Assembly: GCA_007116685.1 (NCBI GenBank)
Contig: SKIC01000130.1
Span: 1 to 16,010, forward strand
Direction of reading: 5' to 3'
Length of the DNA: 16,010 nt
Origin: Balneolales bacterium
GTDB taxonomy: Bacteria > Bacteroidota > Rhodothermia > Balneolales > Natronogracilivirgulaceae
This document shows, piece by piece, positions 1-6,160 of the stretch (position 1 is its first letter; each line of letters begins with the position of its first letter). The notes below the pieces were generated by a model that saw nothing but the letters and a program-made list of their open reading frames with translations, made no database searches and was not told the DNA's origin. The position numbers and the translations under genes were made by a program.

Positions 1-325
1 GGGTGGCAAGCCATTAGAACCAGGCGCCGTTTGTCCTAACGGTGGACGTTTAAGGCCCGATATCGTTTGGTTTGGGGAAATGGTACCTATGATGGAAGTC
101 GCAGCTGAGGTTGCATCGGAAGCAGATTTATTGCTTGTGGTGGGTACTTCATTGGTTGTGTATCCCGCAGCTTCTTTAGTTAACTATATTCCCCGCCATG
201 CAGAAATATATGTTATAGACCCTAATAGACCGGAAGCATTTTTCAGTTCGAAGGTCACATATATCACCGAAACAGCCGCAAAAGGCTTACCCAAATTGGT
301 TAACCAATTACTAACAAATTTTTGA
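1..325 (+). CDS. Sir2/CobB-type NAD-dependent protein deacylase, C-terminal fragment
   Basis: The open frame enters from the left edge (frame starting at base 2), so only about the last 107 residues are visible. The segment after the zinc region reads LRPDIVWFGE, followed by the Rossmann-fold stretch LLLVVGTSLVVYPAA, where GTS and the VYPA motif contact NAD. A strand ending in VIDPN follows, and a short C-terminal helix. These are standard bacterial sirtuin signatures (family knowledge). Sirtuins remove acyl groups from lysines using NAD in the cytoplasm. In the visible zinc-module remnant there is one cysteine, in CPNGG, where many sirtuins have a CxxC pair, so metal binding may be reduced. 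The stop TGA (323-325) lies 14 bases before the ATG of the next gene, with which it is probably cotranscribed. The N-terminal catalytic His region lies outside the window. Confidence 0.9.
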   Translation, partial: GGKPLEPGAVCPNGGRLRPDIVWFGEMVPMMEVAAEVASEADLLLVVGTSLVVYPAASLVNYIPRHAEIYVIDPNRPEAFFSSKVTYITETAAKGLPKLVNQLLTNF

Positions 326-339
326 CACGATTTTATATT

Positions 340-1209
340 ATGAAAGAAGAAGAGAAAGAAGCTCTATTAACCTATTTTGTCCAATTTCTTAATATTGAGA
401 AAAGATATCCCTTATTGCCCGGTACAAAAGACTCTGCAAACGTAGCTGCCTTTATAGGATTAGATGGAGATGAGTTTACACAAGCCAGAGAAAAATTTGC
501 CTGGCAAGCCAAACAAGCCGCTTTGGAAGTGTTAAAAGACGATGACTTTCAAGACCTTTTAGATAAACTACCATTCAAAAAAGACGACAAAATTGCGGTA
601 ATTGGAGATTCTGTTACTGATGATCCTCAAGGCTGGTTTTCTATCTTGAAAAATGTATTAGAAATCTATACCGAAGGTGCCGATTTTCAATGGCTGGATG
701 TGAGTCATCAGGGTGAAACCAGCACAGAAGCGTTAATTAAATTAGACAGAGATGTGTTATCTAAGGAACCAGACTGGGTTTTTGTAGCACTGGGCAATGA
801 AGATGCTATGCGACCGAACGTTGCTGTAAACCGAAACCTGGTTTCATTGGCTGAATTTTGGGAGAATATCAGCAGTATTGAGTCGGCAATTTCACAAGTG
901 GTAGAAAATCCAATTATATGGATAACCCCAACTCCACCTATGAACGAACTGATGGATAAGATGCCGGTATTTTCCGGTGTTCTTCAGGAAGAAGATTTAG
1001 CACAATATCGTGAAGTAATTGCAGGAAAAACCGGTTATGTGGTTGATCCGATGGGTAGCCGAATGGGAAATCCTGCTGAAGCCTGGAATTATTTGGGAGA
1101 TGGCTTCCACCACTCTACAGTGGGGCATATTGCAACCGTAAAGGAAATCATAAAATTACTCAGCTCGGCCTCTAAAGTATCCGAAGGCGCAGAATTATCG
1201 GACGAATAA
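340..1209 (+). CDS. SGNH/GDSL-type hydrolase-like protein with an N-terminal helical extension
   Basis: A 289-residue protein from the ATG at 340. All four SGNH blocks are visible: GDS with the nucleophile Ser91, the block II glycine in SHQGE (Gly125), the block III asparagine in LGNED (Asn153), and the block V pair D-x-x-H (Asp254, His257) in DGFHHS. This points to a serine esterase or lipase-like enzyme; the substrate is unknown. The first 80 or so residues precede the hydrolase fold and look helical and charged; I do not recognise them. No signal peptide is seen, so it is probably cytoplasmic. An in-frame TTG at 322 would overlap the upstream stop as TTGA and add six residues. I prefer ATG, but translational coupling through TTG is possible. 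The charged C-terminus is followed immediately by a strong terminator. Confidence 0.8.
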   Translation: MKEEEKEALLTYFVQFLNIEKRYPLLPGTKDSANVAAFIGLDGDEFTQAREKFAWQAKQAALEVLKDDDFQDLLDKLPFKKDDKIAVIGDSVTDDPQGWFSILKNVLEIYTEGADFQWLDVSHQGETSTEALIKLDRDVLSKEPDWVFVALGNEDAMRPNVAVNRNLVSLAEFWENISSIESAISQVVENPIIWITPTPPMNELMDKMPVFSGVLQEEDLAQYREVIAGKTGYVVDPMGSRMGNPAEAWNYLGDGFHHSTVGHIATVKEIIKLLSSASKVSEGAELSDE

Positions 1210-1210
1210 A

Positions 1211-1245
1211 ATAAAAGCCCTGAATTCATCATTCAGGGCTTTTAT
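1211..1245. terminator. Bidirectional intrinsic terminator between convergent genes
   Basis: Perfect 14-bp inverted repeat: ATAAAAGCCCTGAA at 1211-1224 and its exact complement at 1232-1245, with a 7-base loop. The GCCCTGA core is flanked by A-tracts on the left and T-tracts on the right, so it can work as a rho-independent terminator in both directions. It sits between the stop of the SGNH-like gene (1209) and the stop of the convergent gene (1266). Confidence 0.9.
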
Positions 1246-1265
1246 TTAGTATAACAATTTACTGC

Positions 1266-1952
1266 CTAAAATCGAACATTAACCATTGCTAATTCAACGC
1301 CTGTATGCATTCCGATAAAGGAATCAGGTCTGTTTAATTCTGCTACTGAATAAATGGTTGGGTTGATTGCTCCAAAACCCACATTAGAAGAAGCCTGATA
1401 TTGCAGAAAACCTCTGGCTGTTGGAACATGTGCAAAATCATCAAAGAAGTCGTCAAAAGGAACGTGCGCACTAAATACGAAAGCGTCTACTAAGCCGAAT
1501 CCAAATCCAACCCAGGCGCCAACTCCGGCTCCAATTCTAACGCCGTTGAGGATATTATCGGGGCTTGAAATCAAACCAATAGCTGCACCAACAATAGCGC
1601 CGGTAGCTGAGCCATAAAACGTATCTAACAAAATAATCGCAGAGGAGTGCGTTGTGGATGAAAAGATGCCATCAACATAATAATCGCTTCCGGTAACATT
1701 CATCACGTCGTAGATGCCCAAGCCCAGACCACCTAATGTACCAAAGCCTACTCCGTATCGCAGATAGTCCCATTCGGCTTCGTTACGTAGCAACATAGTG
1801 GCGCCACTTAAAGTAGCACCGGTAGCGGCACCGGATAGTGTATTGGAAGCCAATAAACGCAGAGCTTGTGCATCGGTTTGCTTTGGCGTAGCTAATTGTA
1901 CGGCAAGTAAAGAAATCAGAATAAGTGCAGTAGATAGTATGCGGGTCATCAT
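1266..1952 (-). CDS. Exported Gly-rich protein with two tandem glycine-zipper-like modules, function unknown
   Basis: 228 residues; I do not recognise a named family. Residues 1-30 form a Sec signal peptide: MMTR, a hydrophobic core of about 16 residues, and an AQA cleavage site before Leu31. The mature part contains the same module twice, at about residues 37-82 and 110-156. Each copy starts with a small-residue stretch (SGAATGATLSGA; YGSATGAIVGAA), continues to a conserved Arg, then a G-x-G-x-G...GhGhGhhD stretch ending in Asp. Such glycine spacing suits close packing of membrane helices or strands. The acidic FDDFFDDF segment is near residue 170. The C-terminus alternates hydrophobic residues and ends in Phe (VNVRF), as many outer-membrane barrels do. 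It faces the SGNH-like gene across a shared terminator. Envelope location is inferred. Confidence 0.75.
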   Translation of the reverse strand: MMTRILSTALILISLLAVQLATPKQTDAQALRLLASNTLSGAATGATLSGATMLLRNEAEWDYLRYGVGFGTLGGLGLGIYDVMNVTGSDYYVDGIFSSTTHSSAIILLDTFYGSATGAIVGAAIGLISSPDNILNGVRIGAGVGAWVGFGFGLVDAFVFSAHVPFDDFFDDFAHVPTARGFLQYQASSNVGFGAINPTIYSVAELNRPDSFIGMHTGVELAMVNVRF

Positions 1953-1984
1953 GATTTGAATAAGTTTAAAGTGTTTAATGATTT

Positions 1985-2018
1985 GTCGAAGATACTATAA
2001 AGCATCATACATATACAA
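1985..2018 (-). promoter_or_regulatory. Candidate promoter for the exported Gly-rich protein
   Basis: On the minus strand, TTG (2018-2016) is followed after 21 bases by TATCTTCG (1994-1987). This is one mismatch from the Bacteroidota -7 consensus TAnnTTTG, and the spacing is within the reported 17-23 range. The box ends about 33 bases before the ATG at 1952. Confidence 0.4.
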
Positions 2019-2038
2019 AAATCCTTGAGTTTTATACA

Positions 2039-2054
2039 AAGTAAGTGCTTACTT
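2039..2054. promoter_or_regulatory. Inverted repeat, possible operator
   Basis: AAGTAAG (2039-2045) and its exact complement CTTACTT (2048-2054) are separated by TG. It lies 8 bases beyond the dehydrogenase stop and just upstream of the candidate promoter of the 1266-1952 gene. The short spacer and lack of a following T-tract on the minus strand fit a dimeric repressor site better than a terminator. This is speculative. Confidence 0.3.
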
Positions 2055-2062
2055 ACCGAGAT

Positions 2063-2743
2063 TTATTTAGGGTCAGCCAAGGAAACAGGCAGAACTTTTC
2101 CATTGTAGTATCTATTCCCTTCGATTAGGAAATGGCTGATATAAGCTCCCATTTCACTTGCTGAAACAGGGGCTTGAAAGCCAGGGAATGCATTCTCTAA
2201 CATTTCGGTCTGCACAGCACCAAGGCATAATGCGTTTACAGAAATCCGCTGCTCTTGCAACTCTGCTGCCAAACATTCGGCCAAGATGGATAAAGCACCT
2301 TTTGAAGCACTGTAAGCAGATAAACCTGGAAATTTTGAACTGCCCTGATAGCCTCCCATACTGCTGATTAACACGATATGGCTATTTTCTTTTAGTTTGG
2401 GAATCAAACTACGAATTAAACGTACAGCTGCCATTAGGTTGACATCTAACATTTGTTTCCAATCAGAATCTGAAAGTTCTGTGAAGGGCTTATTGATGAG
2501 AGCCCCGGCATTAAAAACCAGTCCATCAATTTCATCTAAATAAGTTGTTAGGTTTAGGATATCATCCATCGATGATAAGTCGGCACATTGCATTTTGATG
2601 TGCTCAGGATTTTCTGATTTTAGTTTTTGAAGTGCAGTTTCTGTACGTGCTGTGGCAATAACATTATTGCCTTGGTCTGCCAGCTGCTTACTAAGTTGAA
2701 ATCCGATTCCACGACTGGCACCGGTTATAAGAAATGTTTTCAT
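2063..2743 (-). CDS. Short-chain dehydrogenase/reductase (classical SDR)
   Basis: 226 residues from the ATG at 2743. Features in order: the nucleotide-binding TGASRGIG at residues 7-14, an ADL segment near 54-56 for the adenine ring, the NAG motif at 78-80, Asn102 in DVN, catalytic Ser127/128, and Tyr144 and Lys148 in YSASK. These are the full catalytic set of the classical SDR family, so it should be an active NAD(P)H oxidoreductase; TAR after the second strand favours NADPH. The substrate is not readable; such proteins include ketoreductases and sepiapterin-reductase-like enzymes. The frame stays open to an ATG at 2770, but that would overlap the promoter-like box at 2768-2774, and the Rossmann strand starts directly after the chosen Met. 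It is divergent from the aminotransferase gene, with 163 bases between starts. Confidence 0.88.
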   Translation of the reverse strand: MKTFLITGASRGIGFQLSKQLADQGNNVIATARTETALQKLKSENPEHIKMQCADLSSMDDILNLTTYLDEIDGLVFNAGALINKPFTELSDSDWKQMLDVNLMAAVRLIRSLIPKLKENSHIVLISSMGGYQGSSKFPGLSAYSASKGALSILAECLAAELQEQRISVNALCLGAVQTEMLENAFPGFQAPVSASEMGAYISHFLIEGNRYYNGKVLPVSLADPK

Positions 2744-2767
2744 GAATCTATTATGTTTGGTTTGGCA

Positions 2768-2774
2768 CAAGATA
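2768..2774 (-). promoter_or_regulatory. Candidate -7/-10 box for the SDR gene
   Basis: The minus strand reads TATCTTG, the same core as boxes before three other genes here. It lies 25 bases before the ATG at 2743 and supports that start over the ATG at 2770. I see no clear TTG at the expected upstream distance. Confidence 0.3.
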
Positions 2775-2829
2775 AGAATACCATTTTAGTAAAGAACTCC
2801 TCAGAAAGTGAATTTTTATCAACTCAAAA

Positions 2830-2863
2830 GCGCTTTTTTTACAAAACTTTGTAGAAAAAATGC
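2830..2863. repeat. Long imperfect palindrome between divergent genes
   Basis: The arms centre on TACAAA-AC-TTTGTA (2840-2853) and extend outward through a T-tract (2834-2839) facing an A-tract (2855-2859), with one T-G mismatch. An imperfect continuation to GC/GC follows. It lies between the SDR start (2743) and the aminotransferase start (2907), in reach of both promoters. It could be an operator or a cruciform-prone site; a terminator role is unlikely, since nothing is transcribed into it from a neighbouring stop. Confidence 0.45.
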
Positions 2864-2884
2864 GAACAATTGAGCATCTTCGAC
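2849..2884 (+). promoter_or_regulatory. Candidate promoter for the aminotransferase/E1 operon
   Basis: TTG (2849-2851) is followed after 23 bases by CATCTTCGAC (2875-2884). This matches at nine of ten positions the TATCTTCGAC box on the minus strand at 1985-1994. The TTG lies inside the right arm of the 2830-2863 palindrome. A Shine-Dalgarno-like GAGG follows at 2898-2901, five bases before the ATG at 2907. Confidence 0.35.
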
Positions 2885-2906
2885 ACGAACAAATTATGAG
2901 GTAGCT

Positions 2907-4028
2907 ATGGAAGTAAAACAAGTTTCGGATATCAGAATTCCAGAAAATATCAGAGAATTAAAAGCCTATGTCCCCGGTAAGACTATTGCGGAGGTAGTTG
3001 CTGAATATCAACCTAAGAGAATTGCAAAACTTGCATCTAACGAAAACAGACTTGGATGCAGCTCTAAGGCCCTGGAGGCTGCTTCAAAAAGCTTTGCAAC
3101 GATAAATAATTACCCAGATTCTTTATCCACTGAATTACGAAAGAAGATAGCCGAAAGAAATGGAGTAGATATATCGAACGTAGTTTGTGGTGGCGGTTCA
3201 GAAGCATTGATTCACCAAATTATGCGGACTTTTTGCGAGGAGGGAGATGAAGCACTTTGTGTGAATGCTACCTTCGTTGGATTTTTTGTCGCTGCAAAAA
3301 TCAGAAATGTGCCAATAAATTTTGTTCCTCTCACACCTGGTTATCAATACGATTTAAAGCTTCTGGCCGACTCAATCACCTCACGCACCAGAGTTATTTA
3401 TTTGGCCAATCCCAATAACCCTACCGGCACTTACTTTACGGCCTCCCAGTTTGAATATCTCATGGCTCGTGTACCAGACCACGTATTGGTTATTATGGAT
3501 GAAGCTTATCTGGAATTCGCAAAGAATATCGCACCTCAATATCCCGACACCTTATCTTATAAATACAAAAACGTAATTGTACTGCGTACGTTTTCCAAAG
3601 CCTATGGCTTAGCCGGTTTTCGGGTGGGATATGGTATTGCCGATGAGTCTTTAGTTGCTCCAATGCTGAAAACCAAACTTACTTTTGACCCGGCAGCGCC
3701 GGCTCAGGCAGCTGCATTGGGAGCACTTGATGATGATCCATTTATTGATGATACCATAACGTCTGTTACTAAAGGCAGAGATGACTTATACCGCATCTTT
3801 GAAAAGTACAATCTGAAGTACATCAAGTCTTATGCAAACTCTGTGATGTTGCATTTTGATATGGAAGAGAAGGCTATTTTTCTCACTGAAGAATTTTTGA
3901 AAAGGGGAGTCATCGTTCGTCGCTTACCGGGCTTCGGACTACCAAGTTGTGTGAGAATTTCTACCGGCTTAGAAGAGGATCATCAACAGATTGAGCAGGC
4001 TTTATCTGAGATTTTTAATCAAAATTAA
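2907..4028 (+). CDS. hisC: HisC-type class I/II aminotransferase (probable histidinol-phosphate aminotransferase)
   Basis: 373 residues, usual for HisC (about 350-375). PLP-fold features: LASNEN near 42-47, the GGGSEAL phosphate-binding turn at 95-101, Asn168 in the NPNNPTG motif, Asp198 in DEAY contacting the pyridine nitrogen, the Schiff-base Lys231 in TFSKAYGLAG, and Arg350 in VRISTG binding a substrate carboxylate. HisC moves an amino group between glutamate and imidazole-acetol phosphate in histidine synthesis. No other his biosynthesis gene lies nearby; the next gene, 28 bases on and probably cotranscribed, is a 2-oxoacid dehydrogenase E1. This leaves open that the enzyme works, also or instead, on aromatic or other amino acids, as some HisC homologues do. 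A GAGG ribosome-binding site lies 5 bases before the start. Confidence 0.85.
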   Translation: MEVKQVSDIRIPENIRELKAYVPGKTIAEVVAEYQPKRIAKLASNENRLGCSSKALEAASKSFATINNYPDSLSTELRKKIAERNGVDISNVVCGGGSEALIHQIMRTFCEEGDEALCVNATFVGFFVAAKIRNVPINFVPLTPGYQYDLKLLADSITSRTRVIYLANPNNPTGTYFTASQFEYLMARVPDHVLVIMDEAYLEFAKNIAPQYPDTLSYKYKNVIVLRTFSKAYGLAGFRVGYGIADESLVAPMLKTKLTFDPAAPAQAAALGALDDDPFIDDTITSVTKGRDDLYRIFEKYNLKYIKSYANSVMLHFDMEEKAIFLTEEFLKRGVIVRRLPGFGLPSCVRISTGLEEDHQQIEQALSEIFNQN

Positions 4029-4056
4029 ACTAACGATATTTATTTAAGGATTATTT

Positions 4057-6144
4057 ATGGCAAAAAGGGGCAGACCTAAAAACATTATTAAACAGGCTCA
4101 TACCCAATTTGACTGGAAGAAAATCAGCCGTTTGGTATTGACATCCAGAGCAATCGACGATATAGAAGAAACCAAACACGTACCAGAGAAAAAAGTACTT
4201 TATCAGTTCAGCGCTCGTGGTCATGATATGGCACAAGTTATTTTGGGTTCTTTGTTGACAAACAAATACGATGGAGTGAGTGCCTATTATCGTTCGCGGC
4301 CCTTGATGCTTTCTTTGGGATTAGATCCTGAAGATGCGATGGCTGCTCCAATGGCAAAATCCGGAGGATACAGTGACGGCCGAGATATCGGAGTTGTTTG
4401 TAATTTGCCGGGCGGAGAAAATAATCCTACCGTAATTCCAATGGCGGGAGATGTAGGATCTCAGTACACACCAGCAATTGGGTGGGCACAAGCGGCTGTT
4501 TATCGTTCTAAGCAGTTGAAAGAACGCAGATACAGCAAGGCCATTGGAGTTATTTTAGGTGGAGATGGTTCGGTGGCTGCTAACGGTTTTTGGTCAAGTC
4601 TCACTATTGCCACTACGCAAAATTTGCCTGTACTTTTTTACATCGAAGATAACGGATACGGCATATCTGTTCCTTCCGATTTACAGACTCCGGGAGGTAA
4701 TATCGCAGAGAATCTGGCGGCTTTTAAAAATCTAACCATCTTTGATGGTGATGGAGCAAATCCGGTGGAAGCTTCTACGCTCATGGAAGAAGCTGTAAAT
4801 CATGTGCGAGACAAAAGAACTCCTGTTCTATTGCGGCTTACCGTTCCAAGACTTTCGGGACATTCAGGCCAGGATAATCAGGCTTACAAAACTGACGAGC
4901 TGATTGCCGAAGAAGAAAAAAACGATCCAATACATACTCTTCACGATTTTGTAGTTCCAGCATTCTTATCTGAAGAGGAATGGAAAGCCATGCAAGATGA
5001 GGTTAACAAAGAAGTAGCAGAAGCGGCCGAAAGAGCGTGGAATCGACCTAATCCTGATGTAAATATCGTTACAAGATTTGAATTTGCTGAGGATGAAATT
5101 CAAAAACAGGGCGGTCTTTTGGCTGAGGGACACGAATTTCCTGAATCATCGGAAGTTGCACAACCGGAAAAGCAGCGAATAAATATTGTGGAGTCAGTAC
5201 GTCGTACGCTCGCTTACGAATTGAAAACAAACGACAAACTTTTGGTCTTCGGAGAAGATGTAGGTCCGAAGGGCGGAGTGCATGCCGTGACGATGGGTTT
5301 GCAAACGGAATTTGGACCTGACAGAGTTTTTGACACTTCACTATCCGAAGAGGGAATAATCGGACGGGCCGTGGGAATGGCGATGGCGGGATTGATGCCG
5401 GTAACGGAAATTCAATTCCGGAAATATGCTGATCCGGCAACGGAGCAATTGAACAATTGCGGAACAACTCGTTGGAGAACAGCCAATAGATTTGCAGCGC
5501 CAATTGTTGTTCGAATGCCTGGTGGATTTGCTAAAGTTGGAGATCCCTGGCACAGTGTGAGTAATGAAGTATTTTTCGTAAAAGCGGTGGGCTGGCAAGT
5601 TGCTTTCCCATCCAATGCGGAGGATGCCGCCGGTTTGCTTAGAGCTGCAATGCGAAGTAATAATCCTACCATGTTTTTCGAGCACAGAAATTTATTGGAT
5701 GCCCGCTCAGCTCGTCGTCCCTATCCCGGCGATCAGTTCATTGTACCCTTTGGAAAAGCAAAGCAACTAACGGAGGGGGATCAAATCACTATTGTGACCT
5801 GGGGAGCCATGGTTGAACGTTGCCTTGAGGCCGCTGAAGAAAGCGGAGTTTCTGCTGAGCTCATCGATTTACGAACACTTATGCCTTGGGATAAAAATGC
5901 GGTCTTTGAGTCCGTGAAAAAGACAAACCGATGTTTGGTAGTGCACGAAGATACTCAAACCGGAGGTTTTGGAGCTGAGATTGCTGCTGTAGTGTCTAAA
6001 GAATTGTTCTCTCATTTAGACGCTCCTGTTGACCGCCTGGCAATGCCCGATATTCCGGTACCTCATAATGTAGGTCTGATGGAAGCTGTTGTTCCATCAG
6101 TGCCCAAAATTATAGAGAGAATTACCTATCTGACAGAGTATTGA
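4057..6144 (+). CDS. 2-oxoacid dehydrogenase E1, alpha and beta subunits fused (branched-chain type likely)
   Basis: 695 residues carrying both halves of a thiamin-diphosphate E1. The alpha half (about 20-350) has SGGYSDGRD near 110, the ThDP/Mg motif from GDG (169-171) to Asn199, and GHSGQDN, matching the phosphorylation-loop region. The beta half (from about 374) has VFGEDVGPKGG near 397-407, the catalytic-type Glu in SEEGIIG (431-432), EIQFRKYADPA, and His499 in WHSVSNE. E1 decarboxylates a 2-oxoacid and passes the acyl group to lipoyl-E2; no E2 or E3 is in the window. Fused forms are known in Bacteroidota, usually annotated as branched-chain or generic alpha-keto acid dehydrogenase; the substrate is inferred. 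AAGGA at 4046-4050 is a good ribosome-binding site. The N-terminus starts MAKRGRPKN, which contains an AT-hook-like RGRP. Confidence 0.92.
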   Translation: MAKRGRPKNIIKQAHTQFDWKKISRLVLTSRAIDDIEETKHVPEKKVLYQFSARGHDMAQVILGSLLTNKYDGVSAYYRSRPLMLSLGLDPEDAMAAPMAKSGGYSDGRDIGVVCNLPGGENNPTVIPMAGDVGSQYTPAIGWAQAAVYRSKQLKERRYSKAIGVILGGDGSVAANGFWSSLTIATTQNLPVLFYIEDNGYGISVPSDLQTPGGNIAENLAAFKNLTIFDGDGANPVEASTLMEEAVNHVRDKRTPVLLRLTVPRLSGHSGQDNQAYKTDELIAEEEKNDPIHTLHDFVVPAFLSEEEWKAMQDEVNKEVAEAAERAWNRPNPDVNIVTRFEFAEDEIQKQGGLLAEGHEFPESSEVAQPEKQRINIVESVRRTLAYELKTNDKLLVFGEDVGPKGGVHAVTMGLQTEFGPDRVFDTSLSEEGIIGRAVGMAMAGLMPVTEIQFRKYADPATEQLNNCGTTRWRTANRFAAPIVVRMPGGFAKVGDPWHSVSNEVFFVKAVGWQVAFPSNAEDAAGLLRAAMRSNNPTMFFEHRNLLDARSARRPYPGDQFIVPFGKAKQLTEGDQITIVTWGAMVERCLEAAEESGVSAELIDLRTLMPWDKNAVFESVKKTNRCLVVHEDTQTGGFGAEIAAVVSKELFSHLDAPVDRLAMPDIPVPHNVGLMEAVVPSVPKIIERITYLTEY

Positions 6145-6160
6145 AAAAACGCTCTGTTAG
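6130..6160. terminator. Weak hairpin spanning two convergent stop codons
   Basis: CTGACAGAG (6130-6138) pairs with CTCTGTTAG (6152-6160) over nine positions with one G-U, leaving a 13-base loop. It covers the ends of the E1 gene and the convergent AsmA-like gene, which are 12 bases apart. There is no good T-tract on either side, so termination is only a possibility. Confidence 0.25.

Noticed and set aside
2744..2770. Nine-residue N-terminal extension of the SDR (ATG at 2770)
   Set aside because: The Rossmann strand starts directly at the Met encoded at 2743, and the longer start would sit within the promoter-like box at 2768-2774.
2896..2904. Tiny upstream frame ATG-AGG-TAG before the aminotransferase
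   Set aside because: Two codons only; more simply it contains the Shine-Dalgarno-like GAGG of the real start.
5069..5685. Three open frames of 86-144 codons on the minus strand inside the E1 gene
   Set aside because: They lie wholly within the beta half of a gene with unmistakable conserved motifs, overlap each other, and have no recognisable domains; they are shadows of the coding strand.
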